A stretch of 64,000 bases of DNA from Anarhynchus alexandrinus (Eukaryota > Chordata > Aves > Charadriiformes > Charadriidae), in assembly GCA_008711295.1 (NCBI GenBank), contig VUYV01000046.1, forward strand, positions 1,179,904 through 1,243,903, given 5' to 3'. The notes under the pieces were generated by a model. That model did not search any database and was not told the DNA's origin. It saw only the letters and a program-made list of their open reading frames with translations. Position 1 is the first letter of the stretch; each line of letters opens with the position of its first letter. A program made the position numbers and the translations under genes. Positions 24,851 through 36,305 of the stretch are shown one piece after another.

Positions 24851-25225
24851 GTGTGTTCAGCCTGGAGAAGAGAAGACTGAGAGGGGATCTCATCAATGCT
24901 TATCAATATCTAAAGGGCGGCTGTCAAGAGGATGGGGACAGACTCTCTACAGTGGTGCCCAGTGACAGGACAAGGGGCAACGAGCACAAACTGGAACACA
25001 GGAAATTCCACCTCAACATGAGTAAAAACTTCTTTCCTTTGAGGGTGACAGAGCACTGGCACAGGCTGCCCAGAGAGATGGGGGAGTCTCCCACTCTGGA
25101 GACATTCCAAACCCGCCTGGACGCCGTCCCGTGCAACTGCTGTAGGTGCCCCTGCTCTGGCAGGGGGGTTGGACTGGATGATCTCCAGAGGTCCCTTCCA
25201 ATCCTGACCACTCTGTGATTCTGTA
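24851..25225 (+). mobile_element. CR1 3' end, CTCTGTGATTCTGT-terminus type
   Basis: This plus-oriented copy starts at the GTTCAGCCTGGAGAAGAGAA motif and ends in CCACTCTGTGATTCTGTA. The 3' part reads GGCAGGGGGGTTGGACTGGA and TGATCTCCAGAGGTCCCTTC, which differs from the GAACTCGATGATCTTCAAGG type of the other plus copies. It is therefore a separate CR1 subfamily. Its ORF2 tail remains open (see 24853-25218). Confidence 0.95.
24853..25218 (+). pseudogene. CR1 ORF2 C-terminal tail (121 codons, open)
   Basis: The frame reads [20 protein letters not shown], then a PSDRTRGNEHKL segment, [20 protein letters not shown] and TLETFQTRLDAVPCNC, continuing into the 3' UTR-like end. This is the conserved tail of CR1 ORF2 with no in-frame stop. 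No endonuclease or RT catalytic motif is present. The minus-strand frames of 112-121 codons over the same bases are shadows. Confidence 0.9.
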
Positions 25226-25717
25226 TGAGACTGCAGACAGATTTGTGGTTTAATTTCTTCACCTTCTTCTGCCACTGTTATTAGAGACCCCCAAAATAGG
25301 CATTACTGTTACATTTTTGCACTTACAATCCCTTAGAATTAGTGTTATATTCTGGAATGAAGTGGAATATAAGGGAGAAATAAATAGCTGCCTCTAAATT
25401 CACTTTCTTCCCTCGAAGCTATGTATGTCGAGTCTCTCCTTGGCATTGTGTTTGAAAGACCTTTAAAATCATCCATTTGATATGATACTGTGAAAGCTTT
25501 TTTAATTCTGAAAGGTTGCCTTAATGCAGAAAAATGAGCTTAATATATAAAATGATTAAAACTTCAGAATGCATAGAATCTTTGAGTATGGCAGAGTTTT
25601 TCCTGGAGTGACCATTGCATCATACTGCTATAAATTATTCAGGTACCTGGGAAGATGTTTTCTCCGCAGGGATTTACCACCCTCACTTCATCCTGTAATG
25701 TACTTGCTTCCTTTCCA
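25226..25717. other. Unique non-coding stretch
   Basis: AT-rich; nothing recognised. Confidence 0.4.
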
Positions 25718-25800
25718 TAGAATAATTTCAGTTAGAAAGAGGAGGATCTCTGGAGATCTTCTCATCCACCCTCTGCCTGTACAAGGTCACCAATCTGCAT
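25718..25800 (-). mobile_element. Short old CR1 3' tail
   Basis: CATAGAATAATTTCAGTTAG, then AAAGAGGAGGATCTCTGGAG and ATCTTCTCATCCACCCTCTG, follows the pattern of an older CR1 terminus (octamer, TTTCAGTTGGAAA, GGAGATCATCTAGTCCA, CCCTGC). The match fades after about 80 bases. Confidence 0.6.
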
Positions 25801-26434
25801 CTAAATTCATATGTAATAAAAGTATTGTGCCAGTTTAAGAAGTATGGATAAGAAATCTCTGTTTTCTTACACCTGGATTTCCTCAATTTTGGGTTTTTTT
25901 TGTAGAACTTCTCCATGAAATATTTTTCAGCAGGTGTCTCTCTGTCTTGTGGCTTTTTTCTATGGTTCTAAGGTTTCCCAAGTGCTAAAATAGTTTTGAA
26001 GGTTCTTCTCTGTTTATTTCAGTGTAACCAGAAAGTCTGTGGTTTTGCTGTTTAGTATTCTTTTGTGCTCGGCAGTGGGCAACAGGTAGGATTTATTTGT
26101 GGGTGGGAGGATCTTAGGAGTTAGCCCATGGTGGATTTATTTTGCCTGTTTGAATGCACCGAAAATAATTCACTGAGGGATTGCTGAATGATAAGAAAAA
26201 GAGAAAAAAATAATTAAGCCCTTTGAATATTTTCTCTCTTTTCACAAGTGTACTGTTTTAGAGACAAAGATAAAATGGCACAGTTTTTAAAAGCATCCCA
26301 CCCAAACATGGCAGCATCTAAGCTGAGAGTCAACAGTGGAAATGTGCGTGAAGATCTGTGTTGTCTCTCTGTATATACCTGTATACACATATGTCTGTGT
26401 ATATCTGAAGTTGTATAATTCACATGTTCATTTT
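25801..26434. other. Unique non-coding stretch
   Basis: No gene or repeat seen. Confidence 0.4.
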
Positions 26435-26749
26435 GGGGGCCTACAGGAGAGCTGGGGAAGGACTTTTTACTAGGGCATGTAGTGATAGGACGAGGGGGAA
26501 TGGCTTCAAACTGGAAGAGGGCAGGTTTAGATTAAACATTAGGAAGAAGTTTTTCACTTTGAGGGTGGTAAGGCACTGGAACAGGTTGCCCCGAGAGGTT
26601 GTTGAGGCCCCATCCCTGGAGGTGTTCAAGGCCAGGCTGGACGTGGCCTTGGGCAGCCTGGTCTGGTGGGAGGTGTCCCTGCCTATGGCAGGGGGGTTGG
26701 AACTCGATGATCTTCAAGGTCCTTTCAAACTCTAAACCATTCTATGATT
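26435..26749 (+). mobile_element. CR1 3' end with ORF2 C-terminus
   Basis: It starts at GGGGGCCTACAGGAGAGCTG and ends at AAACCATTCTATGATT, with one octamer left. The frame 26424-26735 reads [20 protein letters not shown], then [20 protein letters not shown] and [17 protein letters not shown], the ORF2 tail. By eye it differs from the copy at 37016-37339 at only about ten positions over the shared 270 bases, so both are recent members of one subfamily. Confidence 0.95.
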
Positions 26750-29329
26750 TTCCCAATCTGATTTCTTATCCTATGCCTTACATTTATTATTTATCGCATA
26801 CCATTATTTAAGTGCCGGCATACACTGTAAATTATATACACTGATCTTTGATGTTGTGGTTGCAAATCAGTGGAGCAACCATGTGTACCATCATCTAGTA
26901 TCTTAGATTTTAATAATCCAAGAGTATTCCTGAACAACGTTTTCTCTTTACCGTGTTTTCTTTTATTGTTAGCTTGGTAAGGCATCGCAGCAAAGGGGTG
27001 GTGAAGCTGCCTTTGGGGTAGATTTTATGATTAGGGAGACTTACTCTGTGCTCCTTTCCATTCAGGAAGGAAGCAGAGCAAAGCCGCAGCCGTTCAACCC
27101 AGGACCTCTCTGACAAGTGCCCATGGTACGCAAAGAAATCGAGCTAGATGGTTTCTAAATTAGTTGGTTTGAGTCCATAAGGCAGCAAACTCAAGTTAAA
27201 TTATCAGAAAAAACGCTTGACCGGTTGGCTTCATAGGCGTCTCATAGCCAAATATTTGTACGAACCCTGTTTTTTTAAAATTTGTTTTTTTGCCTTCTGC
27301 CCAAACATATGCACTAGTTTTGCATTCTTACTAACAGGGCTAATATCTGTTGCTGAAAATTTACCCACTCCCTATAATGAAATAAACAATTGAAATAGGG
27401 TTTCTTGCCATGTCTGCCATTTGTTTAAGTCCCAGGTAGATATTAAGTCTTCACAAACATTAAACTCTGGTAGCAATTGAGCCAGTTTGTATTTTGCATA
27501 ATTACAGTGAGTAATAATGAGAGTTGAACCTATTTGATGATGCCTGGATGGGTATTTTTGGCTTGAATACTTGACCTATCATTTCCACAGTGACTTCTGG
27601 TGATAAATAAACACCCCCTACCCCACCCGTCCCTCATCCCCTCCAGACCCCAACCCAACAACGACAAATTTAGGCCCTATTTGGGCCATTTTGGTCATAC
27701 ATTATGCAAAGGACATTTCATGTCTCTGGCTGCGGGTTGTGGGGAGTGAGCAGAATGAGGTCCTCCGTTTGAGTCTGTTTGAATGGGTGTTGCAGGCTGG
27801 GATGTGGCTGAACAGCGTGTTCAAATGGGAGAGAAGAGCAATTTCCAAATCCTCTAAGCAAAGTTGGGGTTCCTCCTGAACTTCTGACAAACTGCAAATG
27901 TTCCCTGTCTGGCTAAGTTTGGATGGCTTCAGGAGGTTTGTACTTATCAGAGTTTACAGTACATTTTCCAGTCCTTTTGGAGCAACTGTCTGGATTTCTC
28001 TTCTTGCTTGAAATGCAAATGTTAAGATGTATTTGTTGCCAACTGACAGAAAGCAAGAAAAATTATTTTAGGAGAAAGAAATCAAGCAAGCAAGCATAGC
28101 CATTCATTATTTAAATGATGGTGTTTCATGGCAATTTTGTCTTGAAATAACCTTTTCGTTTTGTAAATTGTGCAGCACTCTTTTTCAGTAGCCAAAACTC
28201 TTTGTCATACACTCAAAGCCCTTTGTGATACATGCATTGATATCTCAGTAATGGAAAGGTGGGAGCAGATAATTAGCAAATAGCGTTAACCAGCAGTATG
28301 TTCCAGTGAGGGTAATGAATCAGTATTTTGCTTGTGTAAATGTGCATTGGTATCCAAGCAATTTGGCAACCCTTTAGGTTTGACCTGAGAAAATAACTAG
28401 AAGTGGGATTTTTGTGTGTCCCCAATTTCAGTATCCCAGAGTCGTCTTTCCCATCCTGCCCTTCCACCCAGAGATATGGAATTGAGAGGTTATTTCCCAC
28501 TGGTGCAAAGAAGTTTGTTTGTTGGCTCTGGCTCTTTCATTAGGATGACCGTATAAGATGGACATTCTTGGTGAGGATCAGTCCCTGAGCTGAAGTCACG
28601 GGATGTGCCAATTTTTGAGGCTGTCACGGTGTTTCAGGAAATAAGTTAGAAAGTGGCCATGCTGTACATTTCAGTATTTTTTTTCTTTGCCATCTGCCTG
28701 AAAGAAGTACCTTTAAGTAGATTCAAATCAAGGAAAAAATTGCAGTAATTGTTTCCAAGTGGCCCATTTTGTGCAGAATCAGATGCTTTAAAGATATAGT
28801 ATTTTGTAACTTCTCTATTAGAGATGTTTCGCTTTTTTTCCCCTCCTTTTTATTACCCCACCAATATTTCATGGGTATCCTTAACCTAGAAACGGAAGAT
28901 TATTTAAAATTAGGTCTAATTTTTCGTTAGGAGATCATCAAAGAGCTAGAGATACACACAAAATGTGTTGGTTCTCCCCAAGCTACTTGTATTTGAAAAG
29001 AGTTTGTATCCGAAACTTGTTACAACATACCTACGTGCGGCAATCTAAACACTGCTTTTGCTCGGGTTTTGAGGCAGCGTGTCTGACTTTCAAAGCCACT
29101 TTTAGATAACAAAATAATTGCCTAAGGACTCTAGTCGTCTTCTCTTCGCGGATGAAGTTCTTCTGCTATACCCAGAGGAAACTTTTATTTTGTTCGTATC
29201 TCAGCTGTTTTGTGATCTGTGTGATTTTTCGCCGCTGTCTTTTGGCTTACAGCAAGTTGCCATATGTGTTATTAGTGAACTCTCCCCGACAGTAATCTCT
29301 GTATCTGTTATGATATGGAGGAGCCCTAC

Positions 29330-29353
29330 AAAAGCTCTCATAAAAGCTCTCAT
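29330..29353 (+). repeat. Perfect 12-bp tandem duplication
   Basis: AAAAGCTCTCAT occurs twice in direct succession, followed by AAACA. A slippage scar is the simplest reading. Confidence 0.8.
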
Positions 29354-29716
29354 AAACACTTCCCGCGTGAGAGCGAAGGGCTCCAGGCGAGGGCTTGTTT
29401 AAAAGGTGCGTTGTATTTCTCATGCACTAGTTTTCAGACTCTCAGTTCAGGAGTGGTTTACCGGAATTAATTTGGTTTTATATCTGACATTAACAAAAAA
29501 TTGCCACTGGTTATTATTGCTTTAAGTAGGCATTTATTTCGATAATTTAAGTTTGGAGGGGAAGAAAAACACATCTGTGTTAGAGCCCCTGGTTATCTAT
29601 GATGAGTATAATGCTGGTGTCCGTTGGCACAGTCCTTACTCATCACTGCGCCCTATAAAATCAACCTAATTTTAATGGGTTATCATAGACATTTAGTAGA
29701 AGAACTTGCTTTGACT

Positions 29717-29869
29717 CGGCTGTCGAGGAGGAGGAATTGCAGCTGTTGCTCTCTCGGCCCTTCCTGGGCTTCGGGCGCGGGAACTGCCTCCTCTCGGTGT
29801 GCAACACTCCCGTGGAAAGTGATAATAAATAGTATTTGTACTGCACATCCAGGTCTTGAGCGAAGCAAC
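29717..29869. promoter_or_regulatory. Local CpG cluster (candidate)
   Basis: About ten CpG dinucleotides occur in 153 bases (for example around 29717-29725, 29755, 29771-29779 and 29861-29869), in a window that is otherwise CpG-poor. It is too short for a formal CpG island. No TATA box or start-site motif is evident. The overlapping frame 29624-29902 is unrecognised. Confidence 0.25.
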
Positions 29870-29939
29870 GCTTTATATTGGCTTCAAGAAATATTACAGT
29901 AATAAAATTTAGCTACCACGTCTGTTATATTTCATGATA

Positions 29940-30950
29940 GGGCTATGCAGAAGTATAAATAAAGAAGTAAGCACGCTGAAGAAGGGGAAGGAGATGGCCG
30001 TCAGGCAGAGCCCACGCGGGCACTGTTTGTACCCAGCGCCTAAAATCACAGCTGTGTCATTAGTCATTAATGGGGCCTCCAGGTATGGTCACCATTCAAA
30101 AAAAATAAACAGTCTTTGTCGGTCAGTATCTCAGTCTTATTAAATCAATGTTTCATGACTCTACACAACAATAACGTATTGTTATCTGCGGACAAATGGG
30201 CTGCATTTTAGACCTAAAAAGGGAAATTAAATTCATGAATTAGTGATGATATCCAATTTTATGTTGTCCTTCTTTTTTTGTCCTGATGCTGAGGTTGCGA
30301 GTTTAACATTTTACACAGATGCATCAGAAAACACCTGGTGTTGCAGCTTAACGAAGTGAATATTTAATGTTCCACAACAACATGTGACTAAGGCAGGCAA
30401 TGAAAAAAAATTAGTCCATTATTGGCAAAGATTATACAGACAAAATGCATTTCCTTCATGCAGCGGGAAGGAAAAACGCCAGCAAGGATGATGAAGACTT
30501 TCTTAATAAGATTTCTGTTTTCAAATATTCTGCTTCAGACCTCTTAATAAAATGAATGCATTAGACACACAGAGCTAAGATCACTGTTGAATGAGATTAT
30601 ACTCTCATCCATTTAATAATCATGCAGTTGTAGTTTTTTTCCCTACCTTCTCTTGTGACTTTAAATATTTAGTGCTGAGCAAATTTTGCTTGGATTTAAA
30701 TGGTTTATTTATTTATTTATTCCTAAATAAGCTTTCAATTTATGTAATCTGAGTGGTACCTCATCTCCCAAAAGGCTAAACATAGTTTGTTCTAGTCATC
30801 TTGTGACTTCAGCGTGTCTATTTACTGCAGAGGCCACACGGACAGGAGCCTTTTTAGGACAGCATTTGAAAATTGAATTTAAAGAGAGCATTTTGGTTTA
30901 ATTTGCTGGGTCAATTTGTTTAAATCGGCAGTAATCTTGTATTTGTCCCG
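29940..30950. promoter_or_regulatory. Candidate conserved non-coding block
   Basis: One kilobase of AT-rich sequence, largely free of low-complexity DNA, with many homeodomain-core motifs (TAAT/ATTA) such as at 30061-30070, 30228-30245, 30410-30425 and 30610-30625. The texture is that of deeply conserved vertebrate non-coding DNA, and no element was recognised in it. This is a visual impression only and needs a cross-species alignment. Confidence 0.25.
30704..30720 (+). repeat. (TTTA)4 microsatellite
   Basis: Four TTTA units plus one T. A short microsatellite. Confidence 0.8.
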
Positions 30951-31210
30951 GTGAGACCTTGGACAGAGAGTACATGTGGGCATCATTTTTGATGCTGTAG
31001 AACATAGCACTTGTGTTAATAACTGCGGGTAAACTGATACGTTTATGTATTTTTGCTCAGAATGACTGATTTTTGGCTTATATGTTATTTGTGATTGACT
31101 GCAGGTTGCCTATTCATTTTCTTTCTGGCTGTGCTATGGAAAGAGGAATTACTCTTTCTCTTTACTTCCTTACTCCCCTCTGTTCTCAGCCGCCTCCCCA
31201 AGAGATCAGC

Positions 31211-31502
31211 TCCGATCTCGGCACCGCGTGACAGTTAGCAGTTGTGACAGGCTAGCCTATTTTTGGAAGTCTGTCCCCACTCTTTCCCTGCTGGAAGAGA
31301 AAAAAAAAAAGCAAGTTATCTTGAAAAATTAATCCATCTGGAAAAGGAGGAGAAAGCTTCACGAGGCACTCGCCGCTCAGCGCTTGGGCTGCAGTTTTGC
31401 CGGTTATTTGTCCAGCGTGGGTCACGGGATCGGAGAGGTTTGCACTTCGCCTGGCGTCGATCGCCCGCCCTTAAGCTCTGCAAGAGCCCCTTCTGTTCTG
31501 CG
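31211..31502 (+). promoter_or_regulatory. Candidate CpG-rich promoter / untranslated first exon
   Basis: Eighteen CpGs were counted in this interval, fourteen of them between 31362 and 31502, which is locally GC-rich. The surrounding tens of kilobases are AT-rich and CpG-poor, so undermethylation, and hence promoter activity, is one explanation. The strand is inferred from the 42-codon ORF in strong Kozak context 30 bases downstream. No TATA box is obvious. An orphan CpG cluster or an exapted repeat is an alternative. Confidence 0.3.
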
Positions 31503-31531
31503 TGGAAAAAAGCAGCAGACTAAAATACAGC

Positions 31532-31660
31532 ATGGAGCTGCATGGATGTTGTCCAGTCATGTCTTATATTTCACACATTTCTGAGCTGCTTCTGCAAAAC
31601 CAGAAATACTACTGCTTGTCTCCAAGGAACAGAAACAGAAGTTCAGAATTTGGCAGTTAG
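31532..31660 (+). other. Small ORF, 42 codons, strong Kozak context
   Basis: The ATG at 31532 has A at -3 and G at +4. The frame reads MELHGCCPVMSYISHISELL and continues to a TAG at 31658-31660. It lies just 3' of the CpG cluster, where a first coding exon or upstream ORF of an alternative transcript would sit. I do not recognise the peptide. A GGTGGAAAG site just after the stop could act as a weak donor. A second ATG at 31542 opens a 91-codon frame, so the choice of frame is unsettled. A chance ORF remains quite possible. Confidence 0.2.
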
Positions 31661-33123
31661 GGTGGAAAGATTTTTTTTCTTTCCCCTCATTTATTTTGCC
31701 CCTTCTTCAGACTCTGCAGGCTCTACAAGGAGTAAAATATATGTGTTAAATCGTACTCGCGATGGGGTAACATCCATAATGCTGTTGCATGTGCAGAAGC
31801 AACTGCTGTGTGCTTAGTGATTACATCTCTTATATTGATAGGTTCTCCTTATAATCAAACTGCTACGTCTCGGTGCGTTGCAAAGCCAGCCCAAATAAGG
31901 CAGGTGTAGTCCTGGTGCTTTCTCAGGATTATCAATTAAAAAATATAAAGCAAAAGCTAATGTCTGGTAGGGGAAGTATGGCAGCAGAATTACGTTGTCA
32001 ATGGATAGTTCGTATAGTATCGAGAAAGCCAGAATTTCAAGTTTGTGAAACTGTGACCAAAGTGGCTTTTAAATTCTCGCTCCATGTTGTCGGTGTCCCT
32101 AAAGCTCAGGAGCACACTGGACCCCTGATGTTAGTTTTGATCTCCCAAAGCACTATTGCTTTGTTTTCTCATAGGTGGTTATTATTGGAACTTTAAAAAT
32201 AGACTCTGCTGTCTGTCTAATCTATTCATTTAATCTTGTTCGAGATGCTTCCCTTTATTTCCTTACATATGATGTGAATACCTCTATGCCTACGCTTTCT
32301 ATACCTGTCACCACTAGAATATCAGAACACCTTTCCCTGGAAAGTTGGTGCTGAGTCATCTTCAGAAGGTGCTCGTCCTCCCCACATCAGCTTGATATGC
32401 AAGAAATTAAATATTCGAAATATCATTGATGTAAAGAGCCCAGAAGAAGCGGGGATCACTTGGCCATTCAGGGCTGATCCTATATTATCAAGGAGGTCTG
32501 TGGAAGTGGTGTGGTATCAGACTCCTGAGTCACAAGGCACAGATTTATAATGTTAGTTGGCTAATGAGGCAGGTGCCATAAAATCTCCAAAATAAAGTAC
32601 CTTTGGAGGCAAAAATGTGATACCTAATCACAGTGCTCTCTTTACATGGGTAACATTTCCTGAATGTGGCTTTTCCCTTGTCCCCTTTAAAAGACCATGG
32701 TAACACTATACGCCTGTTCCTGTCCCCTATACCAACAGAAGCTCAAAATGTACGTAGGCGTATCTGGTTGGAATGGGTTGAATGGAAAGTAAAGCAGTCC
32801 ATTAATTTACAGCTACAATAAAGCATTTATTGATTCCTCCAACTGTACCACATTTCTTTTCCTTCCTACCTCCCAAAGAAATAAATGCATACGTTACACA
32901 TTTTTATCCTTCAGGGTAAGACCTTCTTGAGGAATATAGCTCTCCTCGTTGTATTCACACCTAGAGGCTTTTTTTTTTTTATTATTGTGTGACATTGAAT
33001 TCACACTTCTCTCATCTAAGCCTTCAATACCAGAAGGAGATGTGTACACATCCACACACCATGTTTATAGTGTTTCATATTAACAAGCATAATGTGTGTG
33101 CTCTCTGCACATATTCATCTTGC

Positions 33124-33596
33124 CATAGAATGGTTTAGGTTGGAAGGGACCTTGAACATCATTGAGTTCCAACCCCCCTGCCATGGACAGGGACATCTCC
33201 CACTAGACCAGGTTGCTCAAAGCCCCATCCAACCTGGCCTTGAACACCTCCAGGGATGGGGCAGACACAGCTTCTCTGGGCAACCTGGGCCAGTGTCTCA
33301 CCATCCTCAGAGAGAAAAATTTTTTCCTGTATCTAATTTAAATTTAGCCTCTTCCAGTTTGAAGCCATCACTCCTTGTCCTGTCACTACAAGCACCTGTA
33401 AAAAGTCCCTCCCCAGCTCTCCTATAGGCCCCCATTAGGTGCTGGAAGGGGCTATAAGGTCTCCCCAGAGCCTTCTCTTCTCCAGGCTGAACAACCCCAA
33501 CTCTCTCAGCCTGTCCTCATAGCAGAGGTGCTCCAGCCCTCGGATCATCTTTGTTGCCCTCCTCTGGACTCACTCCAACAGGTCCGAGTCCTTTCC
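33124..33596 (-). mobile_element. CR1 LINE, 5'-truncated 3' end
   Basis: A minus-oriented copy beginning CATAGAATGGTTTAGGTTGG, with the CCTGCCATGGACAGGGACAT and GCAGACACAGCTTCTCTGGG segments. It extends to CTCCAACAGGTCCGAGTCCT, so it retains a little more of ORF2 than the copy at 5581. ORF2 is broken in the minus strand. The plus-strand frame 33092-33427 is antisense. Confidence 0.95.
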
Positions 33597-35525
33597 ATTC
33601 AGACTGACATGGCCAGTGAACCAGCCCCACGTGTTTGCAGATCTTTAGTGTGCACCCTATGTGATCTGAGGCATAAACATATATATGTGTAATTCTGTGT
33701 GTTTGGGGGACATTTTGCCATACCAGTTAGATGTTCTCATGTAACAGAGTGGTTTCATTGTAGAAGACAGAGAAATGGGAAAGGAGAAAAACATTTTAGG
33801 ATAATTTGGTATGTATGTATGAGTGTGTGTGTCTATGTATATTCTGACTGTTGTTTGTCAAGGTAGATCAGTAAGGGGCAGCTTCCTTTGGGTGTTGTAT
33901 TCCTTCTGCATGGTTTTGTGCATGAAAGGAAAATGCTGCCTTAATTCTACCCCTCATCTCATTTACCGGAGAGTAAGCAATTATGCCTGTAAATTGATGA
34001 TTACTCTTTCCTATCCATCACCGCTAGGATGCAGCATTTTTTAAATATTCATTTAAAGTACATGTGAACCAGCAAAGTAATGAATGGGCTGTGCTTCTGG
34101 ACTTTGTCTTTTCATATGCTAAGTAGTAATAGTTAATCAGCATTGGTATGTGGTACAACATCAGATAATCAAACCAAAAACATCCATCTGCTTCTCCTGA
34201 AGTGAATCATCGTTCCAGCATCCTTGCTCAGTGTCTTCTGCAGGAGAAAAACGGAACAAACTTCTTTTAGCATAAAAAGTGTTTGCTTGCTTATTCTAAA
34301 TGAATCTCTAAGAGGAGGGGGAAAAGAAGTCAAGCGATACAGGTACTTATTTTGACGAGGCTGGCTGATCTGTAGCATTTTCTCTATGTGCTTCGCATCA
34401 GTCCACCAGAAACAAATGTGCTTCTCCGCACGTTGGCTTGCCTGAGCATGGGGGAAAGCGTCTGTCCCTCGAAGCTTTCCGGTGCTCTTAGTTTGTATCT
34501 TCAGTGATAGACTCCAGTCATCTAATCTTTCTACCTTGTATATTTTCTTTGTCTTAAATATGAATTAATGTAATGTAATTGTATGTATTTCAGTTAATAG
34601 CTTTCAGCGCACAGGGATCAGCAAATCGTTCCTTCCTTTTTGGCTGTATGTGTAGATTTTATCTTTTTATCTGCTTTTCTCCAAACATGTAGTCATACTG
34701 GTCTGAATTTCCTAAATCAGTTCTGTGGCTATAAAATAACATGACAAATTTCAAGTCGGTCTATATTTGGCCACACAGAGCAAGTACCGGGAAGTTGCTC
34801 TGAACTATTTACGTGTTTCAACTATTGTCCTCCGCTTCGAAAATTTCTTCCTGCAAGAGGTGAAGGGTTTTGCTTTCACAACTCTGCAGTTGCTTTGAGA
34901 ATAAATGCTACTTGTACCATGTGTTTTCCATGGTCAGTGGTTTTTAATTTTTAAATAATTATTTAAGACAGAAGATTTAAATAGCTCTGATACTGTATTA
35001 CTAAATGCCCAATTAAACCTATCAACTGCTAGAAGTTACAATTAATACTTTACACATAGGCACGTCGATGGTCTGATCAACAATGGCAACAAAAATGTAA
35101 CCCATTTTTTAGCCTTTTTTGAGGATGTGTGATTTTGTTCTGCATGAATTTGTGCTCTGAGGTTGTCGTTTGCCAGGTTGTGGCATAAGTGGTGTGAAAG
35201 GGGCACTTTGCCCAGCGGCTCCTGCTGTGCTTAGTCCAATTTGAATGCCCAACAGGACTGGTTGACAGCCTGGATGGAGCGTCCCAAGGACTCTCCTGGG
35301 TTGTTCCTGCTGTAGAAGGGATCAGATTGTACATAAGACATTTAGTAATAGTCAATAGAAACTATCCCACAGGACTGATTATACGGAACAGTCTTTTTTA
35401 TGTCATTAAGATATTGAAGAGATGTTTTGTATCTAGTCAAGGTATATCAATAGCAATAAATTGTGCATGTGCTGGGGTGGTCAGGGAAGACCGCGGTCAG
35501 TTGGATTAAATAACTGAGCAAAAGT

Positions 35526-35548
35526 GATTTGAGGAGTCTCCTCAAATC
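35526..35548 (+). repeat. Near-perfect 23-base palindrome
   Basis: GATTTGAGGAG and CTCCTCAAATC are exact inverted arms of 11 bases around a single T. It could be a symmetric protein-binding site or cruciform seed. At this size in 64 kb it is unusual but not impossible by chance. Confidence 0.6.
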
Positions 35549-36289
35549 TAGCTTGCACAACCTCCTAGAGGAAGGTTTGGAAATGTTGGAGTAAAAGGAG
35601 GCAAGGTGTTTGTGGAAGGATTTAGGTTTGACTTTGATCATTTTGAGATCAGTGCAAGTAAATGCGTAATGTGCCTCTGCACTCAACTGAGGATGTGTGA
35701 CTATCACTTGGAGCAACTGAGAAACTCTACCCAAAGCATCTGGCAGAAGACGTCTGGTTTCCTCCTCTCCCTCCCACTACACTTGGTCTCCAGCAGTCTC
35801 TCCTGTTTTGGGGTTCCTTCACAGCGTCTTGCCACAACTACAGCAAGTCTGTCCTCTGGCATTCCTGCTTCTTGGAGCCTGAACGAGGGAGTTCACAGTG
35901 CCTTTGAAAATGCAGGGAAGTCCCGCTTTTGCCAGCGTAAGGTTAATTCTGTCTTTGGCCAAAGCTTCTTATTTCTATCCACACTCATGTTCCTCTGGTT
36001 TTAGTGTTAAACATTTAACCACTCCTTTTGTTCTCTTTTTGTTTTTTGTAGTCATTTAGATATAAGGCAGTGCTTGCATTTGGGGTTTTTTTTTGTTGTT
36101 TGTTTGGTTTGGGTTTTTTTCAAATTCTACTATTTCAGTGGCTTTCCAAGGCTGAGTTGTGCATATGATTGTAATTCTGCAAATCATGTGTGTCACTGAA
36201 ATTCCAAAGCATGCAAATTAAAGTTCTTCCATATGGCCACCTCGGCTTTAGCACTCTGTTAATCAGTAGAGGAAGGGGTCTAGCTGGAC

Positions 36290-36305
36290 TTTTTTTTTTT
36301 TTTTT
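36290..36305 (+). repeat. T16 homopolymer
   Basis: Sixteen consecutive T followed by CCATGGG. Confidence 0.85.

Larger units (their letters stand above)
26750..33123. other. 6.4 kb stretch without recognised mobile elements; possible regulatory block
   Basis: The longest stretch of the window in which I could find no CR1, LTR or SINE sequence. It contains two CpG clusters (29717-29869 and 31211-31502), an AT-rich block with TAAT-type motifs (29940-30950), a 12-bp tandem duplication at 29330-29353 and a (TTTA)4 run at 30704-30720. No protein family is recognised in any frame. Confidence 0.5.

Noticed and set aside
24679..24906. Minus-strand frame with a polylysine run
   Set aside because: It is created by the T23 homopolymer.
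24910..25275. Minus-strand frames of 112-121 codons
   Set aside because: They are shadows of the plus-strand CR1 ORF2 tail.
31263..31523. 86-codon frame across the CpG cluster
   Set aside because: It starts at TTG and contains a lysine run from an A-rich tract. The downstream ATG in strong context is a better, though still weak, candidate.
33092..33427. 111-codon plus-strand frame
   Set aside because: It is antisense to CR1. The translated CR1 3' region gives a familiar but meaningless peptide that recurs at 5656 and 49007.
35606..36004. 132-codon plus-strand frame
   Set aside because: GTG start and composition without domain signal; treated as random.
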